A DNA stretch of 64,000 bases, taken from the NCBI RefSeq assembly GCF_013409205.1, contig NZ_JACCAE010000001.1, positions 992,001-1,056,000 on the forward strand. Reading direction: 5' to 3'. This stretch comes from Janibacter cremeus (GTDB taxonomy: Bacteria > Actinomycetota > Actinomycetes > Actinomycetales > Dermatophilaceae). Position numbers and translations under genes: made by a program. This document shows positions 42,998 through 52,027 of this stretch, in pieces (the first letter of the stretch is position 1; each line of letters begins with the position of its first letter). The notes beneath the pieces are model-generated. The model was not told the DNA's origin and did not search any database. It worked only from the letters and a program-made list of their open reading frames with translations.

Positions 42998-44572
42998 TCA
43001 CTGGTCCGGCGGGCTCACCGCGAGGCCCGCCAAGGAGTGCCCAGCACCCGCATAGATGTTCAGCACAGCATGCACGCCGTGGGCAGCCAAGTGCTCGACC
43101 TGGTCCGGATGTTGCGCCACCGCGACGACTCGGCCATCGAAACCCGCATCGTGGAGCCGCTCGAGGGCGAAGGTGTTCGAGTCGTGGAAGGCCATCGCCA
43201 GCACGACGGTGGTGACAAATCCACCCGAGACCAGTCGGGTCCAGAACTCCAGGTCGGTCGCGTCCCCCTCCAGCACGTTGAGCCCGTGATCCTCCAGTCG
43301 GGTGATCACCGCGTGGTCGTTGTCGATGCCCAGAACCGACAGCTGCCTCTCGTGGGCCAGTCGCTCGTACGCGGCCCGGCCCACGCGGCCCATGCCGAGG
43401 ACGACCACATCGGACCCGCTGGTGTCGATCGGACGGTCGGACGGTCGCAGCTTCGCCGTGTCCTGGTCAGGGAGCCTGGCACTGAGCGCAGAGGTGAGCC
43501 GAAGTCCGTGAGCGTTGGCCAACGAGGACCCGACCATGCTCACGGCGACGGCAATCGCCACGACCGTCAGCCAGCGCTCGGGCAGCAACGCACCGGTCAC
43601 GCCGACCGCAGTGACGATGATGGAGAACTCGGAGAAGTTGCTGAGCACCAGCCCGGTTCGGATCGTGGTGCGGTTGCGCATCCCGAAGGTCCGACCGAGG
43701 AACACGTACCCGATGAAGGTCAGCGGCAGCAGGACGAGGCACAACAGCACGGCCAGTCCGGCATCCGCCCAGGTCGGCGCCGAGCCCATGCCGATGGTGA
43801 GGAAGAACCCGATCAGGAACAGTTCCTTGAGACTGAACAGCGTCTTCGACATCTCGATCGCGCGAGGATGGCTCGCGAACAACAGCCCCATCACCAGGGC
43901 GCCGAGATCACCCGTGATACCCACGGCCTCGAAAGCAAAGTACCCGGGGCCGAGCGCCATGGCGACGCCGAAGAGCACCAGGAGCTCGTCGTGCCCGACA
44001 AGGTCCAGGACCCGTCGCAGCAGCCATGCGGCGGGCAGGAGGAGTACCAGGCCGAAGGCCCACGGGCTCAGCGGCTCATCGCTGGTCGCCGAGATGAACG
44101 CGACCGCCAGCAGGTCCTGGATCACCAGGATCGCGATCGCGGTCTGCCCGTAGAACGAGCCATCATCGGAACGTTCCTCCAACACCTTCACGCACAGCAC
44201 GGTGGATGAGAACGAGAGCGCGAACCCGATGAGCACCACGGTGTGCCAGCCGTCCAGCACGGTGAGCCCCAGTGCGCCCGCCAGCCCGAGCGTGCCGGCA
44301 CCGACGAGAACGCTCAACACCATGTGGACCACAGCGGTCCCATAGGCCTCGGGACGCAGCAGGGACCGGACGTTGAACTTCAGACCGATGGTGAACAGCA
44401 GGAGCGTGACGCCGATACCGGCCAACTGCTCCAACCCGGGGAAGGGCGCGATCTCCATGGCACCGAGCACGAAACCCGCGGCCAGGAAGCCGACCAGCGC
44501 CGGAACACGCAGAACGTGAGCGACCGTGCCGAACGCCGTGGCAGCGATCAGCGTCAGGGCGATGTCGTTCAC
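42998..44572 (-). CDS. Kef-type cation:proton antiporter with TrkA-N domain
   Basis: 524 aa. A CPA2 membrane domain of about 12-13 spans (opening IALTLIAATAFGTVAHVLRVPALVGFLAAGFVLG, shown in two parts: residues 4-22 and 23-38) is followed by a RCK/TrkA-N domain with the nucleotide motif VVVLGMGRVGRAAYERL (about 398-414) and the acidic IDND. Likely a ligand-gated potassium efflux system. GTG 44572 follows GAAGGAGAG. Confidence 0.9.
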   Translation of the reverse strand: MNDIALTLIAATAFGTVAHVLRVPALVGFLAAGFVLGAMEIAPFPGLEQLAGIGVTLLLFTIGLKFNVRSLLRPEAYGTAVVHMVLSVLVGAGTLGLAGALGLTVLDGWHTVVLIGFALSFSSTVLCVKVLEERSDDGSFYGQTAIAILVIQDLLAVAFISATSDEPLSPWAFGLVLLLPAAWLLRRVLDLVGHDELLVLFGVAMALGPGYFAFEAVGITGDLGALVMGLLFASHPRAIEMSKTLFSLKELFLIGFFLTIGMGSAPTWADAGLAVLLCLVLLPLTFIGYVFLGRTFGMRNRTTIRTGLVLSNFSEFSIIVTAVGVTGALLPERWLTVVAIAVAVSMVGSSLANAHGLRLTSALSARLPDQDTAKLRPSDRPIDTSGSDVVVLGMGRVGRAAYERLAHERQLSVLGIDNDHAVITRLEDHGLNVLEGDATDLEFWTRLVSGGFVTTVVLAMAFHDSNTFALERLHDAGFDGRVVAVAQHPDQVEHLAAHGVHAVLNIYAGAGHSLAGLAVSPPDQ

Positions 44573-44708
44573 AGCGGCTCTCCTTCGTTCCCGAGCGGAC
44601 TCTAGCGGCAGCTGTTGGGCACGTGCTTGCCGTCACCACGAGAGCACGGCGCACGCCTCTCGCGCGATCCGCGCGAGTGCGCCGCTGGCTACGAATGGTG
44701 CCCGTCGC

Positions 44709-44714
44709 TAGCGT
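44709..44714 (+). promoter_or_regulatory. -10 box of the SPFH gene
   Basis: TAGCGT about 36 nt before ATG 44751. Unlike many genes here, it leaves a short leader with an ACGGAG ribosome site. Confidence 0.4.
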
Positions 44715-44750
44715 GCAGGAGCACGACCCTTCCAACCTACGGAGTCCGCC

Positions 44751-45716
44751 ATGGAACTACTGATCACCCTTGCCGTCATCGCCATCGTCGTGGTGGCGGT
44801 GGTGACCCTCGTCTTCGGAGGCCTGCGAACCAGCATCTTCTTCACGGTGAAGACGCAGGAGAACGTCATCGTGGAGCGGTTCGGCAAGTTCAAGAAGGTG
44901 GCCAAGCCGGGGCTGAACATCAAGACGCCCTTCGTCGAGACGACAACGAAACCGATCTCGCTGCGCGTGCGACAGCTCGAGGTCAACATCGAGACCAAGA
45001 CCCAGGACAACGTCTTCGTCACCATCCCGGTGGCCGTGCAGTACGTCATCGGCGAGGAGAACGTCGTCGATGCCTACTACAAGCTGGACAACCCGGAGGA
45101 GCAGATCCGCTCCTACGTCTTCGACACCGTCCGGTCATCGCTGTCGACGATGACCCTGGACACCTCCTTCGAGTCCAAGGACGACATCGCCTCGGCTGTG
45201 GAGTACCGGCTGTCGGAATCCATGGCGCGCTACGGCTTCCAGATCGTCAACACGCTGGTGACCGACATCTCGCCCGACCAGAAGGTGCGGGACTCCATGA
45301 ACTCCATCAACGCCGCCCAGCGGGACCGCGTCGCCGCCCAGTCGCTGGCCGAGGCGGACAAGATCAAGCGGGTGACCCAGGCCGAGGCCGAGGCCGACTC
45401 CCGCCGGTTGCAGGGTGAGGGCGTCGCCGCGCAGCGCAAGGCGATCGCCACCGGCATCGCCGAGCAGTACGAGATGCTCAAGCAGGCCGGCATCGAGGAC
45501 ACCGCCCAGCAGCTGTTGCTGATGACCCAGTACTTCGACACCTTGGGGGACGTCGCCCGCAACGGCCGGTCGAACGTCCTCTTCCTGCCGTCGAACCCGG
45601 GATCCCTGGGAGATCTCTTCCAGGAGGTTCGCAACTCACTGCTGTCGGCCCAGGAGGCAGACCGGGCCGCCAACTCTGTCGACACCGGCTTCGGGCCCGG
45701 CTCCCCCCAGGAGTAA
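44751..45716 (+). CDS. SPFH/band 7 membrane protein
   Basis: 321 aa. A single N-terminal membrane segment (about 3-24) is followed by the SPFH domain (ENVIVERFGKFKKVAKPGLN near 38-57, LSTMTLDTSFESKDDIASAV near 130) and a coiled-coil rich in Ala and Glu (AEADKIKRVTQAEAEADSRR). Such proteins organise membrane microdomains or control membrane proteases. No NfeD partner is adjacent. Confidence 0.88.
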   Translation: MELLITLAVIAIVVVAVVTLVFGGLRTSIFFTVKTQENVIVERFGKFKKVAKPGLNIKTPFVETTTKPISLRVRQLEVNIETKTQDNVFVTIPVAVQYVIGEENVVDAYYKLDNPEEQIRSYVFDTVRSSLSTMTLDTSFESKDDIASAVEYRLSESMARYGFQIVNTLVTDISPDQKVRDSMNSINAAQRDRVAAQSLAEADKIKRVTQAEAEADSRRLQGEGVAAQRKAIATGIAEQYEMLKQAGIEDTAQQLLLMTQYFDTLGDVARNGRSNVLFLPSNPGSLGDLFQEVRNSLLSAQEADRAANSVDTGFGPGSPQE

Positions 45717-45717
45717 C

Positions 45718-45746
45718 CGCCGCGGGCCGGGGCCCGGACCGCGGCG
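45718..45746 (+). terminator. Terminator after the SPFH gene
   Basis: Arms cgccgcgg (45718-45725) and ccgcggcg (45739-45746), with a GC-rich interior that can pair further, begin 1 nt after the stop codon. Confidence 0.65.
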
Positions 45747-45888
45747 TCGGCGTGAAGTCACACCTGGCGGCGCCGCCATGTGTGCGCCCCCGGCCAGCAA
45801 GGCGTCGATCTGCGGTACTGCTCGTGGGACGATCCTCGCGGAACCGCGAACGGGACGTCGTGGGGGTGGGGTTGCTGACCGACCCCGG

Positions 45889-46542
45889 TCATCGCTGGGT
45901 GCGACTGGGGTGTCCGAACATCTGGTGTGCGACGTTGATCAGTTGCATCACATCGGCCTGCCGCATCCCCTCCACACCCGGAACGTAGATCCAACGGTGC
46001 CCACGATTCCAGGCCGGACCCGTGGACGGCGAGATGCGCCTGCGCAGATGCGCCGACGTGCGCTCGTTCACGTTGACGAGCCCTGACGGAGTCAGCGGCA
46101 TCACGGCCCGTAACGTCCACCCACTGCTGTACTCCGCGCGCACCATCATGTTTCTCGCCGGCCCGAAGTCCCGCCACGGGATCGGTCCGACACCCCTGAG
46201 CGTCAGACCGGATGCCTCGAGCACCACCGGGGAGTGCTCCACGCCCACGTGCCGGCTCAGGCTGCGGCGCCACCACAGAACGAGTGCCACCAGGCCCGCC
46301 AGCATCGCGGCCACCATGGCCATGCCCACCACGGTGGCCGCAGTGATCCGAGAGGAGCCATTGACGGCCGCCACGATGACGGTGACCAACCCAGCACAAC
46401 CGGCCACGCCGATCATGATCAGGAGCACCAGAGTGAGGCCGCGCGTCCAACGCGACCACAACGCAGGGCGTCCCGGCAGCCGCACACGGCCGGTGTCGCG
46501 GAGTTCACGCATGGCCGACTGGCGTGTCACGGTCGCCTGCAT
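45889..46542 (-). CDS. Two-span membrane protein with PH-like tail
   Basis: 217 aa. After a basic N-terminus come two spans (LTLVLLIMIGVAGCAGLVTV, VVGMAMVAAMLAGLVALVLW). The soluble part has SPVVLEASGLTLRGVGPIPWRDFG, a stretch common in bacterial PH-like domains. ATG 46542 lies 7 nt after TAGGGT. Function unknown. Confidence 0.7.
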   Translation of the reverse strand: MQATVTRQSAMRELRDTGRVRLPGRPALWSRWTRGLTLVLLIMIGVAGCAGLVTVIVAAVNGSSRITAATVVGMAMVAAMLAGLVALVLWWRRSLSRHVGVEHSPVVLEASGLTLRGVGPIPWRDFGPARNMMVRAEYSSGWTLRAVMPLTPSGLVNVNERTSAHLRRRISPSTGPAWNRGHRWIYVPGVEGMRQADVMQLINVAHQMFGHPSRTQR

Positions 46543-46549
46543 GTGGCCG

Positions 46550-46555
46550 ACCCTA
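46550..46555 (-). promoter_or_regulatory. -10 box of the 45.9-kb membrane gene
   Basis: Minus-strand TAGGGT, 7 nt, ATG 46542. Confidence 0.5.
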
Positions 46556-46714
46556 TCTGTGGCTCCGTCGTGCCCCACCATTTGACCGAGGTCACGGATG
46601 CAGTCAGGCCTTCGGCATGCCTTCATGACGTGGCGGCGAGGACGGTGGCCAGCTCCTGCTCTTGCCCTCCTCGGGCCCGGACCCTAAGCGTTCGCCCATC
46701 TCGTCATCGCGTTC

Positions 46715-47617
46715 TCAGCGAAACGGCAGCAGCTCCTGTGGGAGGGATCCGGTGGCGAGGAGGGTGTTCAGGGCGTCGACGAACTCGTGGCCCTCGTCCG
46801 AGTTCTTCGGGCTGAGCTTCAGGGACGAGCCATCGTGCATCTTGATCCGCACCACATCGCGGAAGAACCTCTTCTCGTACACCGCTTCGCGCACGTCCGA
46901 TGGGGCCCGGTCCTTCGTTCGCTGCCCCGGGGCCCTGCCCCACATGACCCGCCGGTCCGTGACTGCGAGGTACGCGGTGCTGACCTCGACCGGGTCGATG
47001 AGCACCAGGAATGTGTGCTCCCCGGGATACAGCCAGCCGAGTGCGGGCCCCGAATGGACCTCCTCGCAGTTCCACAGATGACGGGAGGCCAGGATGGCTC
47101 GGTCCCATGCTGCGCGCATCCGGTTCTCGACGGAGTCCGGAGAGTAGGTCCCCCGTGCATGCCGCGCCGCAACCACGTCTGCGGGTGGCATCGGTGCGGG
47201 GACCCGTCCGGTCGTGGCGAGGGCCTGGAGCGCGTGTGCGAAGCGGATCCCGTCCTCGACCGTGCACGGCTCGATCGACAGGTCCCAGGCGGAGCGCACA
47301 TCGATCTCGACTTTGTAGTACAGGCCGGGGCGATAGGACGCTCCCCGCACGTCGCCGGTCGGGACCGCGCGCTTCCGCTTGATGTCCTTCGGCGCATACC
47401 CCACGGCGTTCCACCGACCGAGGATCACCTCGTCGCGCGTGACGAGGACGATCCGCGGCTTGTCGTCCGGGATGCCGGGCAGCGCGAGGAGCACCTCCTC
47501 GTCCGGGTCGAGGAGCTGGTCGGCGATGTCCTCGGGCATCATCAGGCGACGGCGGATCGTCGTGCCGGACAGCGCTCTGGCAAGGCTCGCGCGGGCTCGG
47601 CTCGTTCCGTGAGACAT
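46715..47617 (-). CDS. Hypothetical protein with two PH-like repeats
   Basis: 300 aa, no signal peptide or membrane span. Two similar halves are suggested: EEVLLALPGIPDDKPRIVLVTRDEVILGRW (about 40-69, shown as two adjoining motifs of the first half) and EHTFLVLIDPVEVSTAYLAV then TDRRVMWG in the second half, each followed by a charged strand-rich stretch. ATG 47617 lies 6 nt after TAGGGT. I do not recognise a function. Confidence 0.65.
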   Translation of the reverse strand: MSHGTSRARASLARALSGTTIRRRLMMPEDIADQLLDPDEEVLLALPGIPDDKPRIVLVTRDEVILGRWNAVGYAPKDIKRKRAVPTGDVRGASYRPGLYYKVEIDVRSAWDLSIEPCTVEDGIRFAHALQALATTGRVPAPMPPADVVAARHARGTYSPDSVENRMRAAWDRAILASRHLWNCEEVHSGPALGWLYPGEHTFLVLIDPVEVSTAYLAVTDRRVMWGRAPGQRTKDRAPSDVREAVYEKRFFRDVVRIKMHDGSSLKLSPKNSDEGHEFVDALNTLLATGSLPQELLPFR

Positions 47618-47623
47618 GCCGAC

Positions 47624-47629
47624 ACCCTA
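47624..47629 (-). promoter_or_regulatory. -10 box of the 46.7-kb gene
   Basis: Minus-strand TAGGGT, 6 nt, ATG 47617. Confidence 0.5.
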
Positions 47630-47695
47630 GACAAGGACAGGTGGCCACATCGCCCGCCGCACTCCCGCGCAGCTGGCAACCTCGGTCGTGGCCGG

Positions 47696-48781
47696 CTACA
47701 CGTTGAAGCGGAAGTCCACGACGTCGCCGTCGGCCATGACGTAGTCCTTGCCCTCCATACGCACCCGTCCGGCCTCCTTGGCCTTGGCCATCGAACCGTG
47801 GGTGTCGAGGTCCTCGAAGGAGACGATCTCGGCCTTGATGAAGCCGCGCTCGAAATCGGTGTGGATGACCCCCGCCGCTCGGGGCGCCTTGTCCCCGCGG
47901 TGGATCGTCCACGCGCGCGACTCCTTGGGCCCGGCGGTGAGGTAGGTCTGCAGCCCGAGGGTGTTGAAGCCCTTGCGGGCCAGCTGGTCCAGGCCCGGCT
48001 CGTCGATGCCGACGGCCTCGAGGAGCTCGCGGGCGTCCTCGTCGTCGAGCTCGGCGACCTCGGACTCGAGCTTGGCGTTGAGGAAGATCGCCTCGGCCGG
48101 CTCGACGAGGGCCTGCATCCGGTCCTGGAAGTCGGTGTCGGTCAGCTGGTCCTCGTCGACGTTGAAGACGTAGAGGAAAGGCTTGGTCGTCAGCAGCCCG
48201 AGCTGACGGGCGATCTCCATGTCGACCCCGGCTGCTTCCCCCTTCGCGAAGAGGGTGTCGCCCGCCTCGAGCACTGCCTGCGCGGCCAGGGCGGTGTCGA
48301 GGACTGCCTTGTCGGTCTTCTTGCCCTTGATCTCCTTCTCCAGACGCGGGACCGCGCTCTCGAGGGTCTGCAGATCGGCGAGGACGAGCTCGGTGTCGAT
48401 CGTCTCCATGTCCGAGGCCGGATCGATGGTCCCGTCGACGTGGGTGACGTCGTCATCGACGAAGGCACGCACCACCTGGCAGATCGCGTCCGACTCACGG
48501 ATGTTGGCGAGGAACTTGTTGCCCAGCCCCTCCCCTTCGCTCGCGCCGCGCACGATGCCGGCGATGTCGACGAAGGAGACCGTCGCGGGGAGGATCTTCT
48601 CGCTGGAGAAGATCTCGGCGAGCCGCTTCAGCCGATCATCCGGCAGCGGGACGACGCCGACATTCGGCTCGATGGTCGCGAAGGGGTAGTTCGCGGCGAG
48701 GACGCTGTTCTTCGTCAGAGCGTTGAACATCGTCGACTTGCCGACGTTGGGGAGACCGACGATTCCGATGGAGAGTGCCAC
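47696..48781 (-). CDS. ychF: Ribosome-binding ATPase YchF
   Basis: 361 aa, full family length. P-loop GLPNVGKSTMFNALT (about 8-22), FVDIAGIVRGASEGEGLGN (about 68-86) and the NVDE variant of the specificity motif, which makes the protein prefer ATP over GTP. A C-terminal TGS domain ends DYVMADGDVVDFRFNV. GTG 48781 lies 9 nt after a minus-strand TAGACT (48796-48791), so the leader is at most a few nt. Confidence 0.96.
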   Translation of the reverse strand: MALSIGIVGLPNVGKSTMFNALTKNSVLAANYPFATIEPNVGVVPLPDDRLKRLAEIFSSEKILPATVSFVDIAGIVRGASEGEGLGNKFLANIRESDAICQVVRAFVDDDVTHVDGTIDPASDMETIDTELVLADLQTLESAVPRLEKEIKGKKTDKAVLDTALAAQAVLEAGDTLFAKGEAAGVDMEIARQLGLLTTKPFLYVFNVDEDQLTDTDFQDRMQALVEPAEAIFLNAKLESEVAELDDEDARELLEAVGIDEPGLDQLARKGFNTLGLQTYLTAGPKESRAWTIHRGDKAPRAAGVIHTDFERGFIKAEIVSFEDLDTHGSMAKAKEAGRVRMEGKDYVMADGDVVDFRFNV

Positions 48782-48793
48782 GGGGACGAGAGT

Positions 48794-49081
48794 CTACCGG
48801 TGCGAAGGGGGCGACTCACCCCGGCCGGTTCCCGCGGCCACCCAGCGGCGCAGGACGAGGCGCACGATCCACCAGCTGGCAGCGAAGAGAAGAAGGAGCC
48901 CGAGCAGCCCCGGCCAGGACCCTCCAGAGGTCGCGACGACCGGGACGAGCAGCAGGCAGACGAGCACGGGCACGGCCGCGACGAGCAGGATCATGTCCTT
49001 GACCGTCTCGCGCCCCCACAGGCTGAACAGCGACGGGGGTGGTCGTCGGGGTGGCCGCGGATCGGGCAGCCCGTCGCTCAC
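48794..49081 (-). CDS. Small two-span membrane protein
   Basis: 95 aa with a proline-rich N-terminus and two spans (MILLVAAVPVLVCLLLVPVV, LLGLLLLFAASWWIVRLVL). Its ATG overlaps the NUDIX stop (ATGA), so it is coupled to that gene. Function unknown. Confidence 0.65.
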   Translation of the reverse strand: MSDGLPDPRPPRRPPPSLFSLWGRETVKDMILLVAAVPVLVCLLLVPVVATSGGSWPGLLGLLLLFAASWWIVRLVLRRWVAAGTGRGESPPSHR

Positions 49082-49638
49082 ATGCCGTCCCGGCGGGCGG
49101 AATTTTCCAGGAAGGCAGTGTCCTCACGCCCGTCGAGGGCCACCCCGGCGAGCATCTCGGCGGTGTATCCCGCGGTGTGCTCGGCGATCGTCGCCTGGTC
49201 CGCCCAGTGCACTGCCGTGATCTCACGAGGCTGCAGCACCGCCCGCTCGAGGGTGTCCTCCGGGACGTGGCCGAGGTCGAAGAGGCACAGCAGCGCGTCG
49301 TCCCACCCTCGGTAGGGCGGCAGCCAGTTGACCGCGAGCAGGCCCTGCACGCGCAGATCGAGGCCGAGCTCCTCGTGGACCTCGCGCTCGACGCAGTCAG
49401 CGGGCGACTCGTCGGGATCGACGATCCCGCCGGGCAGGTCCCAGTCCGTCTTGTAGGTCAGCTCGCACAGGGCGATCCGGTCCCCGTCGGTGCGCAGGAT
49501 GCCCTGGGCGATGAGGCGCTTCTTGGGCATCCGGGCGTTGAGGACCTTGATGAAGGCCAGCCGCCCCTTCTCGGTGCCGAGGTCGGTGCGCTTGCTGGCC
49601 TCCTTGACCTCGTCCTCGGTGGGCTCCTCTGACGACAT
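49078..49638 (-). CDS. NUDIX hydrolase
   Basis: 186 aa with an intact Nudix box: GGIVDPDE, SPADCVE, then REVHEELGL (about residues 87-110). An N-terminal helical extension of about 40 residues (EDEVKEASKRTDLGTEKGR) is unusual. The substrate is unknown. ATG 49638 lies 7 nt after minus-strand TAGCCT (49651-49646). Confidence 0.87.
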   Translation of the reverse strand: MSSEEPTEDEVKEASKRTDLGTEKGRLAFIKVLNARMPKKRLIAQGILRTDGDRIALCELTYKTDWDLPGGIVDPDESPADCVEREVHEELGLDLRVQGLLAVNWLPPYRGWDDALLCLFDLGHVPEDTLERAVLQPREITAVHWADQATIAEHTAGYTAEMLAGVALDGREDTAFLENSARRDGM

Positions 49639-49645
49639 GGTCACG

Positions 49646-49651
49646 AGGCTA
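49646..49651 (-). promoter_or_regulatory. -10 box of the NUDIX gene
   Basis: Minus-strand TAGCCT, 7 nt, ATG 49638. Confidence 0.45.
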
Positions 49652-49701
49652 CCCGCGGGCCGCGCCCCCGCGCTGTCAGTGGTCGCTGGTTGGGTGACCA
49701 C

Positions 49702-50913
49702 ATGGACATCACGAGCCTGATCACCGGACTGCTGGTGGGCACCCTCCTCGGTGGCCTGCTCGCGTGGCTGGCGGCGCGCGCCCGGGTCGTGGGGCTGGGC
49801 GCCGAGCGCGACGGCCTGCGCGAGCGGATGACAGACATGGAGGCGAGTCTCGGTGCGGACACCGAGACCGCGGCCGCGCTGGCCCCGATGGGCGAGGCGC
49901 TCCGGCGGGTCACGCGCAAGGTCGAGCAGCTCGAGCGGGACCGGGTGGACCAGTTCGCGACCGTGCGCGACGCGTTGGGCCGGGTGGAGCAGACCACGAC
50001 GCGGGTCGGCCACGAGGCCGCGTCCTTGGCGTCCTCCCTGCGCGTCTCGTCGGTGCGTGGCGCGTGGGGCGAGGTACAGCTGCGGCGGGTCCTGGAGGTG
50101 TCCGGGCTGATGGCGCGGTGCGACTTCGAGGAGCAGGCGAAGGGGACGACCCCCTCCGGTCTGGACGTGCGCCCCGACGTCGTGGTCCACCTGCCAGGCG
50201 AGAAGAATCTCGTCGTCGACGCGAAGGCGCCGATGAGCCAGTGGCTGCAGGCCCAGGCGGAGGACATCGACCCTGACGAGCGGTCCCGCCTCATGGAGGG
50301 TCACGCCGCTGCCCTGCGCGGCCACGTCGCCACCCTGGCGAGCAAGGCCTACTGGACGGCCTTCGACCCCTCCCCCGAGATGGTCGTGTGCTTCGTCCCC
50401 TCCGATGCCACCCTCGCGGCTGCGCTCGCACAGGCTCCCGGGCTGCACGAGGAGGCGATGGCGAGCAAGGTCGTCCTGGCGTCCCCGAGCACACTGCTCG
50501 CCCTGCTGCGCACCGTCGCCTTCACCTGGCAGCAGGACGCCGTCACCCGGGATGCCCGCGAGCTGCTCACGGTCGGCCGCGAGCTGTACGCCCGCCTGGG
50601 GATCCTCGGCGAGCACGCCACGCGCATGGGGCGCTCACTGCAGCGGTCCGTCGAGGACTACAACCGACTCGTCGGATCGCTCGAGTCGCGTGTCCTCGTC
50701 AGCGCCCGGCGGATGGGGGAGATCGGGGTCACGACCGACGAGATCGACGAGGTACCGGCGGTCACCACCACGCCCCGCCCACTCACCGCACCCGAGCTCA
50801 TCGATGCGGTCACCGCAGCGGACGCCCGACCCGACCTGGACCTCGAGGGGGTGGCGCACCCCGACCGTCACCGCAAGGATGGGGTGACCAGCCGACGCGA
50901 GGAGTCGTCATGA
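49702..50913 (+). CDS. rmuC: DNA recombination protein RmuC homologue
   Basis: 403 aa. An N-terminal membrane anchor (about 4-25) is followed by a coiled-coil and the RmuC nuclease-like core: RGAWGEVQLRRVLEVSGL (about 121-138), RPDVVVHLPGEKNLVVDAKAP with the D...D-x-K pattern (about 157-177) and MVVCFVPSDA. RmuC limits inversions and is a predicted PD-(D/E)XK enzyme. The stop overlaps the DinB gene start (ATGA). Confidence 0.9.
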   Translation: MDITSLITGLLVGTLLGGLLAWLAARARVVGLGAERDGLRERMTDMEASLGADTETAAALAPMGEALRRVTRKVEQLERDRVDQFATVRDALGRVEQTTTRVGHEAASLASSLRVSSVRGAWGEVQLRRVLEVSGLMARCDFEEQAKGTTPSGLDVRPDVVVHLPGEKNLVVDAKAPMSQWLQAQAEDIDPDERSRLMEGHAAALRGHVATLASKAYWTAFDPSPEMVVCFVPSDATLAAALAQAPGLHEEAMASKVVLASPSTLLALLRTVAFTWQQDAVTRDARELLTVGRELYARLGILGEHATRMGRSLQRSVEDYNRLVGSLESRVLVSARRMGEIGVTTDEIDEVPAVTTTPRPLTAPELIDAVTAADARPDLDLEGVAHPDRHRKDGVTSRREESS

Positions 50914-51479
50914 CCAACACCCACGGGAGCCCGCCCGACTGGGAACCACCCTTGACTGGCACCGACGCCGAGCAGGTCGTCGCGGCTCTCGACCGCCAGC
51001 GCTCGACCTTCCGGTGGAAGGCCGAGGGCCTCGACGCCGACGGCCTCACCCAGCGGATCGGCGCGTCGTCCCTCACGCTGGCCGGCCTGCTCAACCACCT
51101 CGCCTTCGTCGAGGACCTCTACTCCGGCCACGAGCTCTCGGGCACCGACGTGGACGCTCGGTGGCACAGCCTCCAGCAGGAGGGCGGATGGACAGCGCAC
51201 TTCAGCCCCGACGCCACGCCGGAGGAGCTCTACGCCCTCTACGACGGTGCAGTGGCCCGCTCACGCGAGCGCATCGCCGCAGCTCTCGTGCAGGGTGACC
51301 TCGAGCAGCCGACGCACATGGGCATCCCCGACGTGGGCCAGGCCAACCTGCGCCGGCTGCTCCTCGACCTCCTCGAGGAGTACGGCCGCCACACGGGGCA
51401 CGCCGACCTCCTGCGTGAGGCCGTCGACGGCCGGGTCGGGGAGGATCCTGACGAGGGCTGGGTGCCTCCGTGGTACTGA
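50910..51479 (+). CDS. DinB/DUF664 family protein
   Basis: 189 aa, four-helix bundle. Metal-ligand positions appear as LLNHLAFVEDLY (His about 63) and EYGRHTGHADLLREAVDG (two His, about 153-156), the DinB superfamily pattern. In actinobacteria such proteins include mycothiol-dependent enzymes, consistent with mshB in this genome, but the activity is not proven. Confidence 0.83.
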   Translation: MTNTHGSPPDWEPPLTGTDAEQVVAALDRQRSTFRWKAEGLDADGLTQRIGASSLTLAGLLNHLAFVEDLYSGHELSGTDVDARWHSLQQEGGWTAHFSPDATPEELYALYDGAVARSRERIAAALVQGDLEQPTHMGIPDVGQANLRRLLLDLLEEYGRHTGHADLLREAVDGRVGEDPDEGWVPPWY

Positions 51480-51527
51480 GCCCATTCTTCCAGGACCGGG
51501 GTGCTCGCGCACTGGCAAACTCACCTC

Positions 51528-52001
51528 ATGACAACTGAGCAGGGTTCGCCCGCGGACTGGTACTTCGAGGACTTCGAGGTCGGTCAGGTCTTCCGTACGC
51601 AGGGGCGCACGATCACCGAGGCGGACATCGTCTCCTTCGCCGGATGGAGCTGGGACACCAACCCGGTGCACACCGATGCCCAGTTGGCTGGCACAGGGCG
51701 CTTCGGCCAGCCGATCGCCCATGGCGTGCTCGGGCTGTCGGTCGCCATGGGTCTGGCCTCGCGCCTGGGCATCTTCGAGCGCTGCTCGATCGCGCTGCTG
51801 GGCATCGAGGGCTGGCATTTCACCCACCCGGTCGTCGCCGGGGACACCGTCAGCTGCGCGGTCCACATCACCGGCGTGCGTGCGACGAGCAACGGTCGTG
51901 CCGGGATCCTCGACCGGCAGTTCGTCCTGACCAACCAGGACGGCACCGTCGTGCAGCAGGGCGCCATCGGGCTGATGGTCTCGCGGCGACCCGCTGCCTG
52001 A
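51528..52001 (+). CDS. MaoC-like dehydratase (hot-dog fold)
   Basis: 157 aa. WYFEDFEVGQVFRTQGRTIT at the start, then the hydratase motif WDTNPVHTDAQLA (Asp and His, about 41-53) and GQPIAHGVLGLSV. Likely hydrates enoyl-CoA or processes an acyl thioester. ATG 51528 is used; the 9 residues upstream lack similarity. It is convergent with hutI and not evidently part of it. Confidence 0.85.
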   Translation: MTTEQGSPADWYFEDFEVGQVFRTQGRTITEADIVSFAGWSWDTNPVHTDAQLAGTGRFGQPIAHGVLGLSVAMGLASRLGIFERCSIALLGIEGWHFTHPVVAGDTVSCAVHITGVRATSNGRAGILDRQFVLTNQDGTVVQQGAIGLMVSRRPAA

Positions 52002-52027
52002 CTTCCGGGACACCCCTTCGCGGTTGC

